A stretch of 64,000 bases of DNA from JAXMEQ01 sp046348225 (lineage in GTDB: Bacteria; Pseudomonadota; Gammaproteobacteria; Burkholderiales; Burkholderiaceae_C). Where the stretch lies: assembly GCA_046348225.1 (NCBI GenBank), contig JAXMEQ010000007.1, positions 124,001-188,000 of the forward strand, in the 5' to 3' direction. The position numbers were made by a program, and so were the translations under genes. The notes below the pieces were generated by a model. It had not been told where the DNA came from, did not search any database, and saw nothing but the letters and a program-made list of their open reading frames with translations. Numbering within the stretch: position 1 is the stretch's first letter; the number at the start of each line of letters is the position of its first letter. Positions 1 through 8,330 of this stretch are shown one piece after another.

Positions 1-161
1 AATTTCGCGCGAAAGGGCCTTCCCTTGGGGCCTTCCCCCCGGCCCGCGCCCGCAACCGAACACGCCTTACCCGGCGGCGATAGCCGGGCAAAAAAGACGG
101 GGCCGGGCGGTGCGGTAACACCCCCAGCCCCTGACCACCCAAGCACAACGGAGGTGCCTCA

Positions 162-803
162 ATGGCTACTGTGAATCCTACCCGTCCCCGCACCGCTGCC
201 AGAAGGCGGCGCCCTGGCCCTGATTTGAGCGCTACGGCCGATGGAAAGGGGGAGCCGACCTCAGGGGCAGCGACTGCCCTGCATACCGACCAGGCCGCCG
301 ATCTGCCCATGCCCCATTACCACGCCCCGCCCGGCGTGCTGTCGCTACGCCATCGCATGGCGAAGCACGAGCTGGCGGTAGTTGATGCAGCCTTCGCCAT
401 CTTGGGGCGCTACTTACGCGAGCCGGGCAAGCTCTGCAATCATTCGGAAGCTGTGGAGCAATACTTGCGGCTAGCTTTGATGGGGGAGGCGCGGGAACTG
501 TTCGCAGTGCTCTACCTGGACGGGCAGCATCGGGCCATAGCATTTGAAACCCTGTTCATAGGGACACTTCACGAATGCTCAGTCCCACCCCGCGAGGTAG
601 TAATGTCAGCCATGAGGCACGGCGCAGCAGGTGTGGTGCTGGCTCACAATCACCCCAATGGGACTAAACACCCTAGCCAGAAGGACCTTCATTTGACGGA
701 GACACTCAGAGCCGCGCTCGCACTAGTTGATGTACGCGTGCTCGATCATGTGATCGTTGCCGGGGAAGGGACAGAGTGCTTTTCGCGGCTGGGTATCTTG
801 TAG
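162..803 (+). CDS. RadC-family JAB/JAMM domain protein (first copy)
   Basis: The 213-residue product carries a RadC-type JAB domain from about residue 85 to the end. The metal-binding signature is visible as H162-x-H164 in AHNHP followed by S172 and D175, with E129 as the likely catalytic acid. The helix-hairpin-helix domain of chromosomal RadC is missing; the first 60 residues are Arg/Pro/Ala-rich and probably disordered. A GGAGG ribosome site lies about 9 bases before the ATG. RadC proteins have no settled function (a DNA repair role was withdrawn), and short forms like this are common on phages, satellites and islands. It is the first gene of the mobile element and is followed by an unrecognised gene. 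Confidence 0.85.
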   Translation: MATVNPTRPRTAARRRRPGPDLSATADGKGEPTSGAATALHTDQAADLPMPHYHAPPGVLSLRHRMAKHELAVVDAAFAILGRYLREPGKLCNHSEAVEQYLRLALMGEARELFAVLYLDGQHRAIAFETLFIGTLHECSVPPREVVMSAMRHGAAGVVLAHNHPNGTKHPSQKDLHLTETLRAALALVDVRVLDHVIVAGEGTECFSRLGIL

Positions 804-913
804 GAGCAGAGCAGTTTTTTGCCTAGCCTGGGCTACTTCTCCATGGCGAAAAGCTGGATGCCCTCGCCAGCGTGGCAGAACATCTTGTGAGGGTTGCACT
901 ATGAAAGTGGCCA

Positions 914-1492
914 ATGTCAACGCAACCGGATCAGTATGCAGAGTTTGAAAAAGCATTCAGGCAGGCGAGAGGCGGACCACGGGGGCGATTGAACAAGCTC
1001 CCGGATGAAGCGACACGTAACGCTGAGCTTGAAAGGGAATACAAAGATGCGAGGGACGGACCTTGGGAGCGATTGAACAAGCTGGCCGCCGAAGCGATAC
1101 AGCACCAGGGCAGGTGTGAGCGAGATGCTAAGCATTTCCTAGGCCTTTACTGGGGAGGAAGTAATCCAAAGCAGCCCCAAATTGAGCTTGAAGAAATGAG
1201 AATTTGGCTGGAAAAGAATCAGCCATTAGACCGGTGGTTTTTGATAAATCTAATTGAGCTTGCAGGCAAAAAAGCACTTGCACTTGGTTACTCAGCGCAC
1301 AAAGCCGCTATAGCAAGTGCAAAGAACGCACATCCCCGCGCATGGGTTGTTGAGCAATGGCGCGACCGAAAAGACAAGAACCAGAGTAAGGCGTCATTTG
1401 CTCGGCAGCATGCCAGTCTTGTGAAAAACAAATTCAAAGTTAGTGTGAGTGCAGACACTATCGCTAGGGACTGGATTCCAAAGAGCTTATGA
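914..1492 (+). CDS. Hypothetical mobile-element protein with a 28-residue tandem repeat
   Basis: I do not recognise this 192-residue protein. It is hydrophilic and charged. Residues 13-68 contain two tandem copies of a 28-residue unit sharing AR-x-GP-x-x-RLNKL-x-x-EA; the corresponding DNA is about 84 bp apart. The C-terminal 45 residues (a KASFAR segment, then a short helix ending SADTIARDW) look like a helix-turn-helix of the kind seen in phage and transposon proteins, so DNA binding is plausible but unproven. Base composition is visibly more A/T-rich than the neighbours, suggesting a separate origin. The stop codon directly abuts a 34-bp perfect palindrome. The ATG at 914 was chosen; an ATG at 901 is out of frame. 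Confidence 0.6.
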   Translation: MSTQPDQYAEFEKAFRQARGGPRGRLNKLPDEATRNAELEREYKDARDGPWERLNKLAAEAIQHQGRCERDAKHFLGLYWGGSNPKQPQIELEEMRIWLEKNQPLDRWFLINLIELAGKKALALGYSAHKAAIASAKNAHPRAWVVEQWRDRKDKNQSKASFARQHASLVKNKFKVSVSADTIARDWIPKSL

Positions 1493-1526
1493 GCCAGCTA
1501 GCAAACCACGTGGTTTGCTAGCTGGC
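1493..1526. repeat. Perfect 34-bp palindrome (17-bp arms, no spacer)
   Basis: The arm GCCAGCTAGCAAACCAC at 1493-1509 is followed at once by its exact reverse complement at 1510-1526. It begins on the base after the stop codon of the upstream gene. There is no T-tract, so it is not a classical intrinsic terminator. It could be a factor-independent 3' stem protecting the message, or a binding site for a dimeric protein or resolvase. Confidence 0.85.
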
Positions 1527-1591
1527 CGCATTGTCGCTTCGCCGCCTGCACGAGAACATCCGCAGATGTTCAACCACATAGGTAGCAAGCG

Positions 1592-1807
1592 ATGCAAGCA
1601 AATCCGAGTAACGCCGGTCAATCGGAGCGTTTGCTCCGGCTCCCCGAGGTCATGGCGCGTGTCGGCCTTAGCCGCAGTGCCATCTACGAAGCCATCGCCA
1701 GCGGCAAATTTCCGCACGGCTTGAAGCTGTCCCGGCGGGCAGTTGCGTGGAGTTCCAAAGCCATTGATGAATGGATTGCCGGGCGCATCCAAGCCGGGGG
1801 CAAATGA
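1592..1807 (+). CDS. AlpA-family helix-turn-helix regulator
   Basis: This 71-residue protein matches the AlpA/MerR-like excisionase-regulator family typical of P4-type satellites and cryptic prophages. The pattern LLRLPEVMARVGLSRSAIYE begins near residue 14, followed by a short wing with SGKFPH and a C-terminal SKAIDEWI helix. AlpA-type proteins act as transcription activators of integrase or excision genes, or directly as excisionases. The stop codon overlaps the start of the next gene (ATGA at 1804), so the two are translationally coupled. Its presence supports calling the 1-7.2 kb region an integrated satellite-like element. Confidence 0.9.
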   Translation: MQANPSNAGQSERLLRLPEVMARVGLSRSAIYEAIASGKFPHGLKLSRRAVAWSSKAIDEWIAGRIQAGGK

Positions 1808-2346
1808 TGGCCGCAGTCACCGGCAACCTGTCTGGCATGCCTCTGGCTGGCCCGGGCCTTGGAGCGCAGGCCCCCGCCTACTTGCACGCCCTGCATGGGC
1901 AAATGGCCAGCCACCGCAATGAAGTGTTTGCGGTAGCTTTCCTGGATGGGCAAGACGGCTTGATCGGCTGCGAGACGATGTTTTACGGCACAGCAGAGAC
2001 GGTGCTTGTCAACGTGCTGGAAGTCGCAAGGGCTGCGCTGCGCTACGGGGCGGCGGCAATCGCGGTAGCGCACAACCACCCTTTGGGCTGCCCCAAGCCT
2101 TCAGCCGTTGACGTACGGTTTACCCGCCGACTGATGCTCGTCATGACGATTGCAGGCATGCCCTTGAAAGACCATTTCATTGTCACGCCTGGCGCCGTGC
2201 ATTCAATGCTGACGCAAGGCCCCTGGCCGCTGCCGTTGGAGGAGTTTGCTTCGTTGATGGGCTACGGCGAAAGCCCCGAGCCTTGCGCATGTGAATTGGG
2301 GCAGTGTGCGGGCCTGCATGCGCGTGCAACAGGGGCAGCAACATGA
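1804..2346 (+). CDS. RadC-family JAB/JAMM domain protein (second copy)
   Basis: This is a second short RadC-like protein of 180 residues, again lacking the helix-hairpin-helix domain. The JAB signature is H90-x-H92 in AHNHP, then S100 and D103, with E57 in GCETMF. The start is set at 1804 because it overlaps the alpA stop as ATGA; a longer reading from 1771 would lie inside alpA. It is divergent from the first copy, so the two look like ancient paralogues or independent acquisitions rather than a recent duplication. The C-terminal 40 residues (Cys-containing, CACELGQC) are outside the JAB domain and I cannot assign them. Confidence 0.85.
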   Translation: MMAAVTGNLSGMPLAGPGLGAQAPAYLHALHGQMASHRNEVFAVAFLDGQDGLIGCETMFYGTAETVLVNVLEVARAALRYGAAAIAVAHNHPLGCPKPSAVDVRFTRRLMLVMTIAGMPLKDHFIVTPGAVHSMLTQGPWPLPLEEFASLMGYGESPEPCACELGQCAGLHARATGAAT

Positions 2347-2603
2347 CTGCACTCACGGATGCCCAGCGCCTGGCGTTACTGACCCATGCCGCTGCATTGC
2401 TCCACATCAACGACCAAAGCCGAATCGTGATTGATGGCTCTGCGCCGGACGTGGCCGAGTTGGGCGGGCGTGCCCTGCGAATCATCTTTGAGCCCCCCGG
2501 AGTGGTACGAGTCTATGAGCGACACACCGGGCAGCTTTTGGCTGAGTGCGAACCCGGCCAGCTCTGCAAGCCTGTGCGTACCGCCCGCACTGGCGCACCC
2601 TGA
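2343..2603 (+). CDS. Small hypothetical protein of the mobile element
   Basis: This 86-residue protein has no family I recognise. The ATG at 2343 overlaps the stop codon of the second radC-like gene as ATGA, giving a coupled alpA-radC-hypothetical trio. The sequence is soluble: a helical N-terminal third with two Leu/Ala-rich stretches, then a probable beta-rich half with GRALRIIFEPPGVVRVYE. No signal peptide or membrane segment is visible. Confidence 0.6.
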   Translation: MTALTDAQRLALLTHAAALLHINDQSRIVIDGSAPDVAELGGRALRIIFEPPGVVRVYERHTGQLLAECEPGQLCKPVRTARTGAP

Positions 2604-2632
2604 CACAGTGGCCCCGTTGGGGCGCGTGTACC

Positions 2633-2660
2633 GCGTAGCCCGGAATTTGCCGAGCTACGC
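2633..2660 (+). repeat. Inverted repeat in the gap between two element genes
   Basis: GCGTAGC at 2633-2639 pairs with GCTACGC at 2654-2660 across a 14-nt loop. A short GGCCCC/GGGGC stem lies just upstream at about 2610-2622. Neither is followed by a T-tract. The gap 2604-2698 otherwise holds a GAGG ribosome site for the next gene. Confidence 0.4.
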
Positions 2661-2698
2661 ATTGACTTCACCCTTTATCAACCAATGAGGTAACCACG

Positions 2699-3202
2699 AT
2701 GTTTGACTTCCTGACACTTAAAAATTCTGTTGAGGCTATCCGCGAAAAGCACCACAAGCTGCACCGCGAGCGTGAGGTCCTGCGAGCTGAAATCAATGCC
2801 GTTCGTCATGCACCGATCAATCGGGCGGACGTTGTGGAGTTGGTGGAGCAATGGATTCAGCGCACGCAAACCGGATTCAACGAGGCAATTACTGGCAGGC
2901 TTGCGCAGCTCTACAGATCGAACCAGGCAGGCCCGCACAAGGCTGGATTCCTCGGGCTGGTTTCCCCAGCCGGGGACCAACTCCCTGTTGGCGCAGTTGA
3001 TAGCCTGTTGTGCGCCATGTTTAGCGATCAACTCCGCCTGGCCATGCATGCCGCAATTGAACGGATGCCGCAGCCCGGCGAGGGCCTGAAGGCAGCAGAG
3101 CGTGCAAAGAAGCTGGCTGACCTGGAGGCGCGGAACAAGGCACTGACCCAAGATATTGAAAAAATTGCCAAGGATGCCGCAGACGCAGGCATTGACCTCT
3201 GA
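2699..3202 (+). CDS. Hypothetical coiled-coil protein of the mobile element
   Basis: I do not recognise this 167-residue protein. Residues 5-35 are strongly helical with heptad-like spacing and many charged residues (EAIREKHHKLHREREVL), and the last 40 residues form a second predicted coiled coil. The middle contains a short hydrophobic segment around GFLGLVSPAG. An N-terminal and C-terminal coiled coil around a small core suggests an oligomeric or structural role. A good ribosome site (GAGG, 8 bases) precedes the ATG. It sits directly before the primase gene, from which it is separated by a long hairpin. Confidence 0.6.
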   Translation: MFDFLTLKNSVEAIREKHHKLHREREVLRAEINAVRHAPINRADVVELVEQWIQRTQTGFNEAITGRLAQLYRSNQAGPHKAGFLGLVSPAGDQLPVGAVDSLLCAMFSDQLRLAMHAAIERMPQPGEGLKAAERAKKLADLEARNKALTQDIEKIAKDAADAGIDL

Positions 3203-3207
3203 AGCCG

Positions 3208-3248
3208 CCTATCGCACACGGTGCACGCGCGGCACCGTGTGCGATAGG
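3208..3248 (+). repeat. Long hairpin (17-bp arms, 7-nt loop) before the primase gene
   Basis: CCTATCGCACACGGTGC at 3208-3224 is perfectly complementary to 3232-3248, with loop ACGCGCG. No T-tract follows. It starts 5 bases after the stop of the upstream gene. A possible GTG start at 3248 would lie within the stem, which favours the ATG at 3281 for the primase. It may be a transcript-stabilising stem, an operator or a replication site. Confidence 0.8.
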
Positions 3249-3280
3249 TGCCGCCCCAGCGCTTCGCACCGACTCATTCC

Positions 3281-6109
3281 ATGACCCACCACATCACGCC
3301 TGAGCTGATTCGTGCTGCTTTGGCGCACATTCCGGCGAACCTGGCTCGCGACGAATGGGCACGTATCGGCATGGCCATCAAGTCCGAGTTCCCGGACGAA
3401 GCCGGATTCGCCCTGTTTGACGAGTGGAGCGCAACGGCGGACGGCTATACCGCCAAGGCCACGCGCACCACCTGGCGCAGCATCAAGGCAGGCGGGGGCG
3501 TCACTGTGGGCACCTTGTTGCACGAAGCCAAGGCCCGGGGCTTTGAGGTGCATGCGCCTGCACAACCGCACACCGGCCCATCGGACACACGCCAGACCCG
3601 CCAGCGGGTAGAGCGTGCGCAGGCAGACGAAGCCCGCAGGCGGGCCGCGCAAGCCGCTGCAGCGCAAGAAGCTGCCCAGCTCTGGCAGGCCGCCAGCGAG
3701 ACGGGCGTAAGCCCCTACCTAGCCCGCAAGGGTGTGCAACCCTACGGCGTGCGCTTTGCGCCCGGTGGCTGGCTGCTGGTGCCTGTACGTGACGAATCCA
3801 GCACGCTGCACAACCTGCAGCGCATCGCCCCCGACAAGCCCGCAGGCGATGCGCCAGACAAGCTGTTTCTGGCGGGGGGCCGCAAGTCCGGGCTGTGGCA
3901 CATGCTGGGGGAACCTGCTGGCGCTGGCGTGGTGCTGGTGGCAGAGGGCTACGCCACGGCCGCCAGCCTGCACCAGGCCACGGGCTACCCGGCGGCGGTG
4001 GCCTTTGATGCAGGCAACCTGCAGCACGTAGCCCGGGCGCTGCGCAAGCTGTACCCAGCCGCATTGCTGGTGCTGTGCGGGGACGACGACAAGGCCACAG
4101 CCCAGCGCACCGGCAAGAACCCGGGCCGCGACAAGGCGACGACCGCAGCTCGCGCAGTGCGCGGGCTGGCCGTGTTCCCGAATGCGCTGCCTGACGATGG
4201 CAGCGACTTCAACGACATGCACCAGGCGCACGGCCTGCAGGCCGTGCAAGCCTGCATTGCCGCTGCGATGGACGCGCACCAGGCACAGCAAGCCAAAGCC
4301 AACAGCAAGCCACTGGCGCAGGCAGGCGAGGCCGCTGCGCTGGATGTGTTCGACGTTCAGGACTCAGGCGTGTGGTTTGTGGGCGTGGAGCAAGACGGCA
4401 AGCGCCGGCCGCCTGAGTGGGTGTGCTCCCGGCTTGACGTGGTGGCACTCACGCGCGATCAGGACGGCAGCGGCTGGGGCTACCTGCTGACCTTTGCCGA
4501 CCCGCTGGGCCATGCCAAGCAATGGGCCATGCCCGCCCGCATGCTGTCGGGCGACGGCGGCGAATACCGCGCCGCGCTGCTGAACATGGGCCTTCGCATC
4601 GCATCCAGCCCCAAGGCCCGCAACCTGCTGACGCAGTACATCCAGACCCGCGCCCCGGCAGAGTTCGCCCAATGCACCGACCGTATAGGCTGGCACGGCA
4701 CCGCCTTTGTGCTGCCCCGTGAGACGGTGGGCGACGATGCCGAGCGCATCGTGTTCCAGACCGAAAACGCCATTGAAAACACGTTCAAGGTGAAGGGCAC
4801 GCCCGAGCTGTGGCGTGACCGTGTGGGCAAGCTGTGCGCCGGTAATTCGCGGCTGGTGTTCGCGGTGGCCAGCGCCTTTGCAGGCCCGCTGTTGCGCCCC
4901 GCTGGCATGGAAAGCGGGGGCTTTCACTTCCGGGGGGATTCATCCAGCGGCAAGACCACGGCATTGAAGCTGGCCGCCAGCGTGTACGGCGGGGCGAGCT
5001 ACCTGCAGCGCTGGCGCACCACAGATAACGCCCTGGAGGCGATTGCAGCCCAGCACAGCGACGTGCTGCTGATTCTGGACGAGCTGGCGCAGGTGGACCC
5101 CAAGACCGCAGGGGAGTGCGCCTACATGCTGGCCAATGAACAGAGCAAGGCACGCAGCACCCGCACCGGCATGCCCCGCGCTCGGCTGGCCTGGCGGCTG
5201 CTGTTCCTGTCGGCCGGGGAGCTGGGCTTGGCAGACCACATGGCAGAGGGGATGAAGCGCACCCGCACCGGGCAAGAGGTGCGCATGGCCGACATACCCG
5301 CCGATGCTGGCGCCGGCATGGGCGCTTTCGAGAACCTGCACGGGCATGAGGGCGGGGCTGCATTCGCCCGGCACATCACCCGCGAAGCGATGGCCTGCTA
5401 CGGCGCACCAGGCCGGGCTTTCATTGAATGGGCCTGTACCCATGCAGACACGCTGGCCAGACGCACCCGGGAGGCGCTGGCGGTGCTGGTGGGCAAGCTG
5501 GTGCCCGACGCTGCATCGGGGCAAGTGCAGCGCGTGGGGGCGCGGTTTGCGCTGGTGGGTGTGGCTGGCGAGCTGGCCACCGAGGCGGGGCTGACCGGCT
5601 GGGCCAAAGGCGAGAGCGAGGCCGCAGCCCGGGCTTGTTTCAATGCCTGGCTTGCATCGCGCGGGGGCATTGGCAATGGTGAAGTGGTGGCCATGCTCAG
5701 GCAGGTGCGCCGCTTTCTCGATGCGCATGCAGAGGGCCGCTTTGCCATGTGGCACAGAAGCGCGGACGATCATGCACCCAAGACGCTTCAGCGGGCAGGT
5801 GTTCGCCGCATGCTGAATGCAGATGGTGAGCCGATCAAGACCAACAACCAGCACGGCGCAGAGTTTGGCGACCGCATGCCCGCAGCCCTGGGTGAAGGCG
5901 TGAGCTTTGAATACTTCATCTTGGCTGAAACATTCCGGGCAGAGGTTTGCGCAGGCTTTGACTATCAGGCCGTGTGCCGCGTGCTACTTGACCATGGGTG
6001 CCTCGTGCCAGACAAAGGCCGCACCTTTGACGCAAAGCCACGCCTGCCCGGCATTGGCTTGGCTCGCTGCTACCGTATCCCGCCCGCTATCTTCGGCCTT
6101 GATCTGTAG
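3281..6109 (+). CDS. Phage/satellite-type primase-helicase (PriCT_2, Toprim-like, DUF927)
   Basis: This 942-residue protein is a replication primase-helicase like those of P4-type satellites and islands. Residues 8-80 match the primase C-terminal PriCT_2 module (DEWARIGMAIKSE, then an ATRTTWRSIK region). Residues 205-275 look like a Toprim domain (VLVAEGYATA, later VLCGDDDK). Residues 340-700 match the DUF927 helicase, with Walker A GDSSSGKTT near residue 552 and Walker B LLILDEL near 596. The zinc-finger part of classical DnaG is not evident. It probably initiates autonomous replication of the excised element. The ATG at 3281 is preferred over a GTG at 3248, which is buried in a hairpin. Confidence 0.9.
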   Translation: MTHHITPELIRAALAHIPANLARDEWARIGMAIKSEFPDEAGFALFDEWSATADGYTAKATRTTWRSIKAGGGVTVGTLLHEAKARGFEVHAPAQPHTGPSDTRQTRQRVERAQADEARRRAAQAAAAQEAAQLWQAASETGVSPYLARKGVQPYGVRFAPGGWLLVPVRDESSTLHNLQRIAPDKPAGDAPDKLFLAGGRKSGLWHMLGEPAGAGVVLVAEGYATAASLHQATGYPAAVAFDAGNLQHVARALRKLYPAALLVLCGDDDKATAQRTGKNPGRDKATTAARAVRGLAVFPNALPDDGSDFNDMHQAHGLQAVQACIAAAMDAHQAQQAKANSKPLAQAGEAAALDVFDVQDSGVWFVGVEQDGKRRPPEWVCSRLDVVALTRDQDGSGWGYLLTFADPLGHAKQWAMPARMLSGDGGEYRAALLNMGLRIASSPKARNLLTQYIQTRAPAEFAQCTDRIGWHGTAFVLPRETVGDDAERIVFQTENAIENTFKVKGTPELWRDRVGKLCAGNSRLVFAVASAFAGPLLRPAGMESGGFHFRGDSSSGKTTALKLAASVYGGASYLQRWRTTDNALEAIAAQHSDVLLILDELAQVDPKTAGECAYMLANEQSKARSTRTGMPRARLAWRLLFLSAGELGLADHMAEGMKRTRTGQEVRMADIPADAGAGMGAFENLHGHEGGAAFARHITREAMACYGAPGRAFIEWACTHADTLARRTREALAVLVGKLVPDAASGQVQRVGARFALVGVAGELATEAGLTGWAKGESEAAARACFNAWLASRGGIGNGEVVAMLRQVRRFLDAHAEGRFAMWHRSADDHAPKTLQRAGVRRMLNADGEPIKTNNQHGAEFGDRMPAALGEGVSFEYFILAETFRAEVCAGFDYQAVCRVLLDHGCLVPDKGRTFDAKPRLPGIGLARCYRIPPAIFGLDL

Positions 6110-6219
6110 GCGGGTCATTGCCCGGCCCCGTACCTATAGACGTGGCGGGCCGCCGATGGGCGGCGGGGTGGAAACTATCTCGCGCTCCGAATAGAGGTGT
6201 ACCGCTTACCAGACAGCAT

Positions 6220-6401
<182 letters not shown>

Positions 6402-6585
6402 GTGCTGGCTTTGAGTAGCCGGGTAGAGCGGTGCGGTGAAAGGTGCGCCCGTGGTGTCCGAGAGCACGCGCACACGGGGGCACATGCAATAGCCGGGAGG
6501 GGGCACACACTCCCAATTGCGGGGGCACCAGGCCGCGCCAACTACTCACCCAGCACGCTACTGGCCACCAAGCCGGGCGGGAAAT

Positions 6586-6699
6586 TTGTCCCCACTGTCC
6601 CCACGACTTCGCCTGTTGTCCCCGCAGGGTATGGGGACAAGATTTTTCAATGATGACAAGGGGTTACGGTTGTTTTGAGCACTTGTCCCCACTGTCCCC
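6586..6699. repeat. TTGTCCCC repeat cluster with an internal hairpin
   Basis: The 17-mer TTGTCCCCACTGTCCCC occurs at 6586-6602 and again at 6683-6699. Between them TTGTCCCC at 6616-6623 pairs with GGGGACAA at 6633-6640 over a 9-nt loop and is followed by GATTTTT, so it could act as a terminator on the + strand. In total six TGTCCCC-type motifs in both orientations occur within 115 bp, as expected for a protein-binding array such as an origin. Confidence 0.75.
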
Positions 6700-7046
6700 G
6701 CAAAAAAAGATCAGGAACCCGAAGCGCCATAGGGTCAGCCTGAATCCGGGCGCTTTCGCGCCGGGCCTCTGAGCTGTGCTCGCTCGCCTGGCTGGCTGGC
6801 TGGCCCGACCTGCATGCCGAGCAAGGGTGTCACTAGGGCTGCTTCGGATGCCCGCTGGCGCTTTGGCGTCTCGATGCGATAGCCCTTGCCCCTGGGGGAA
6901 AAGGTACTCCTGGCGGGTTTGCCGGGCGGGTAGATTTGGCCACGTTCGCCCGGGAGGTGTGCGGTGCTGCCCGGGGGGTTATATCTAGAGGGGGCTGGTG
7001 AGTAGATGGGCAGAGGCTGAGCGATCAGGCCGGGAGACGCTACAAG

Positions 7047-7097
7047 ATGCCCCCAAAACTAAATCCTATGCCCCCAAACATGCCCCCAAGTGCCCCC
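7047..7097 (+). repeat. Four direct repeats of TGCCCCC next to the attachment site
   Basis: ATGCCCCCAAA-type motifs start at 7047, 7068 and 7080, and a fourth TGCCCCC starts at 7091. Spacings are 21, 12 and 11 bp, close to one or two helical turns. They lie about 100 bp inside the tRNA junction, the usual place for integrase arm-type or excisionase sites. That role is inferred. Confidence 0.65.
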
Positions 7098-7200
7098 GGA
7101 TGATGGCATACTTGCCCGGACGTTACAGGACAAGAAAATCTTGTCCTCAGAGGGAAAATGATTGAATGTGGAGCTTGGCGGGCTGCTTTGGCCGATGATG

Positions 7201-7275
7201 TGGCGCCCCCGACAGGAATCGAACCTGTATCTAGCGCTTAGGAGGCGCTCGTTCTATCCATTGAACTACGGCGGC
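7201..7275 (-). tRNA. tRNA-Arg (anticodon CCT), island integration site
   Basis: Read on the minus strand the 75 bases fold as a tRNA: 7-bp acceptor, D arm with AATGGATAGAAC, anticodon stem AGCGC/GCGCT with loop CTCCTAA (anticodon CCT), T arm ACAGG-TTCGATT-CCTGT and an encoded CCA at the 3' end (7203-7201). The acceptor pairing has one flaw: G4 faces G69. The tRNA 3' end faces the mobile element, the classical orientation for tyrosine-recombinase integration. Confidence 0.95.
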
Positions 7276-7318
7276 GGTGCCCCGGATTCTATTCGGTGGC
7301 CCGCCGCGCCCCGGGGCC

Positions 7319-8236
7319 TCACTTCTTACGTTTGGCGGCCGCTGCCGGGTCCACTGTCGTTCTGGACGGCGCGACCGCGCCGTCCACCGACAGCCGGCCA
7401 CCGCCGCCCAGGCCCTGGCCCTGCACGCGTTGCGGCTTGTAGTTGCGAACAGCCTTCACCATCTGGTTGTAGGCGTCGGCAAAGGCCGCGGCCACCACCT
7501 TGCCCTGCTCGGTGTTGGAATACGCGCCGGCACCGGCCCCGCCTGAGGCGCCGCGCAGCACGCCCGCAAGGTTGAAGTCCATCTTGGCGGCACTGCCTTC
7601 GGCTGCTGCTACCTGAACGCCTGAACGGTTGTCCACCAGCGTCAGCATGGCGGTGGCTTCCTTGCTTTGCAGGCCACCGCTCAGGCGCGCCAGGTTCGGG
7701 TTGGCGGCACCCGCCAGTGCGCCCACGATGCCGGCCATGCCACCGGCATTGCTGTTGCTGAACACCACCTCGGGTGACAGCGCGTAGTCCGACGCGACCA
7801 TCTGCCCCTGGCCGAAGTTGCTGCCCTGGCGCATTTCGCCCGACGACATGATGTTGCGCTCGCGTTCAATCGCGCGCATGCCGGCGGCGCTGCGCTCCAC
7901 CACCAGGAAGCAGTTGGACTGCTGCACCATCAGGCGCAGCAGGTTGGCCGTGGGTGGCAGGCGGTATTCGTCGCGAAGAATGGTGTACCAGCCGGCGTTG
8001 AGGTTCTCCACCAGCGCCAGCGTGCCCAGCGGCGAATCGCACTTTTCCAGCTGGGTGCTGGCCCCGGTGCTGGCGTCGCCACCGGCGGCGCCGGTGGTGG
8101 TGTTGTTGGTGCCGCCGCCTTGCTGGATGGCGGTGAGGTTGGTCAGGCGCGAGGCCATGTTGGTGGTTTCGCAACCGGCCAGCAGCAGCGCGGTGGCCGC
8201 AAGCGCGGCCGGGTGGATCATCCGGTACTTCTTCAA
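7319..8236 (-). CDS. CsgG/HfaB-like outer-membrane lipoprotein
   Basis: The 305-residue product has a lipoprotein signal peptide ending in LLLAGC (Cys22) and a body resembling CsgG/HfaB proteins: a conserved segment around NCFLVVERSAAGMRAIERER, a Gly/Ala-rich hydrophobic middle and the ATAMLTLVDNRSGVQVAAAEG region. CsgG forms the secretion channel for curli; HfaB serves holdfast anchoring. No curli subunit, CsgE or CsgF gene lies nearby, so the partner is unknown. The N-terminal mature region is rich in Gly, Thr and Asn and probably flexible. It is the first chromosomal gene beyond the tRNA, and is separated from the VWA gene upstream by about 95 bp. Confidence 0.8.
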   Translation of the reverse strand: MKKYRMIHPAALAATALLLAGCETTNMASRLTNLTAIQQGGGTNNTTTGAAGGDASTGASTQLEKCDSPLGTLALVENLNAGWYTILRDEYRLPPTANLLRLMVQQSNCFLVVERSAAGMRAIERERNIMSSGEMRQGSNFGQGQMVASDYALSPEVVFSNSNAGGMAGIVGALAGAANPNLARLSGGLQSKEATAMLTLVDNRSGVQVAAAEGSAAKMDFNLAGVLRGASGGAGAGAYSNTEQGKVVAAAFADAYNQMVKAVRNYKPQRVQGQGLGGGGRLSVDGAVAPSRTTVDPAAAAKRKK

Positions 8237-8330
8237 GACTTTCCCCTGAGTGAAAGCCGCGGATGCTATCGGTCAACCTGGCGCCCTTTAATAGCACCAA
8301 AGGGCAGTTTGCCCCCTTGCTGACAAAGAG

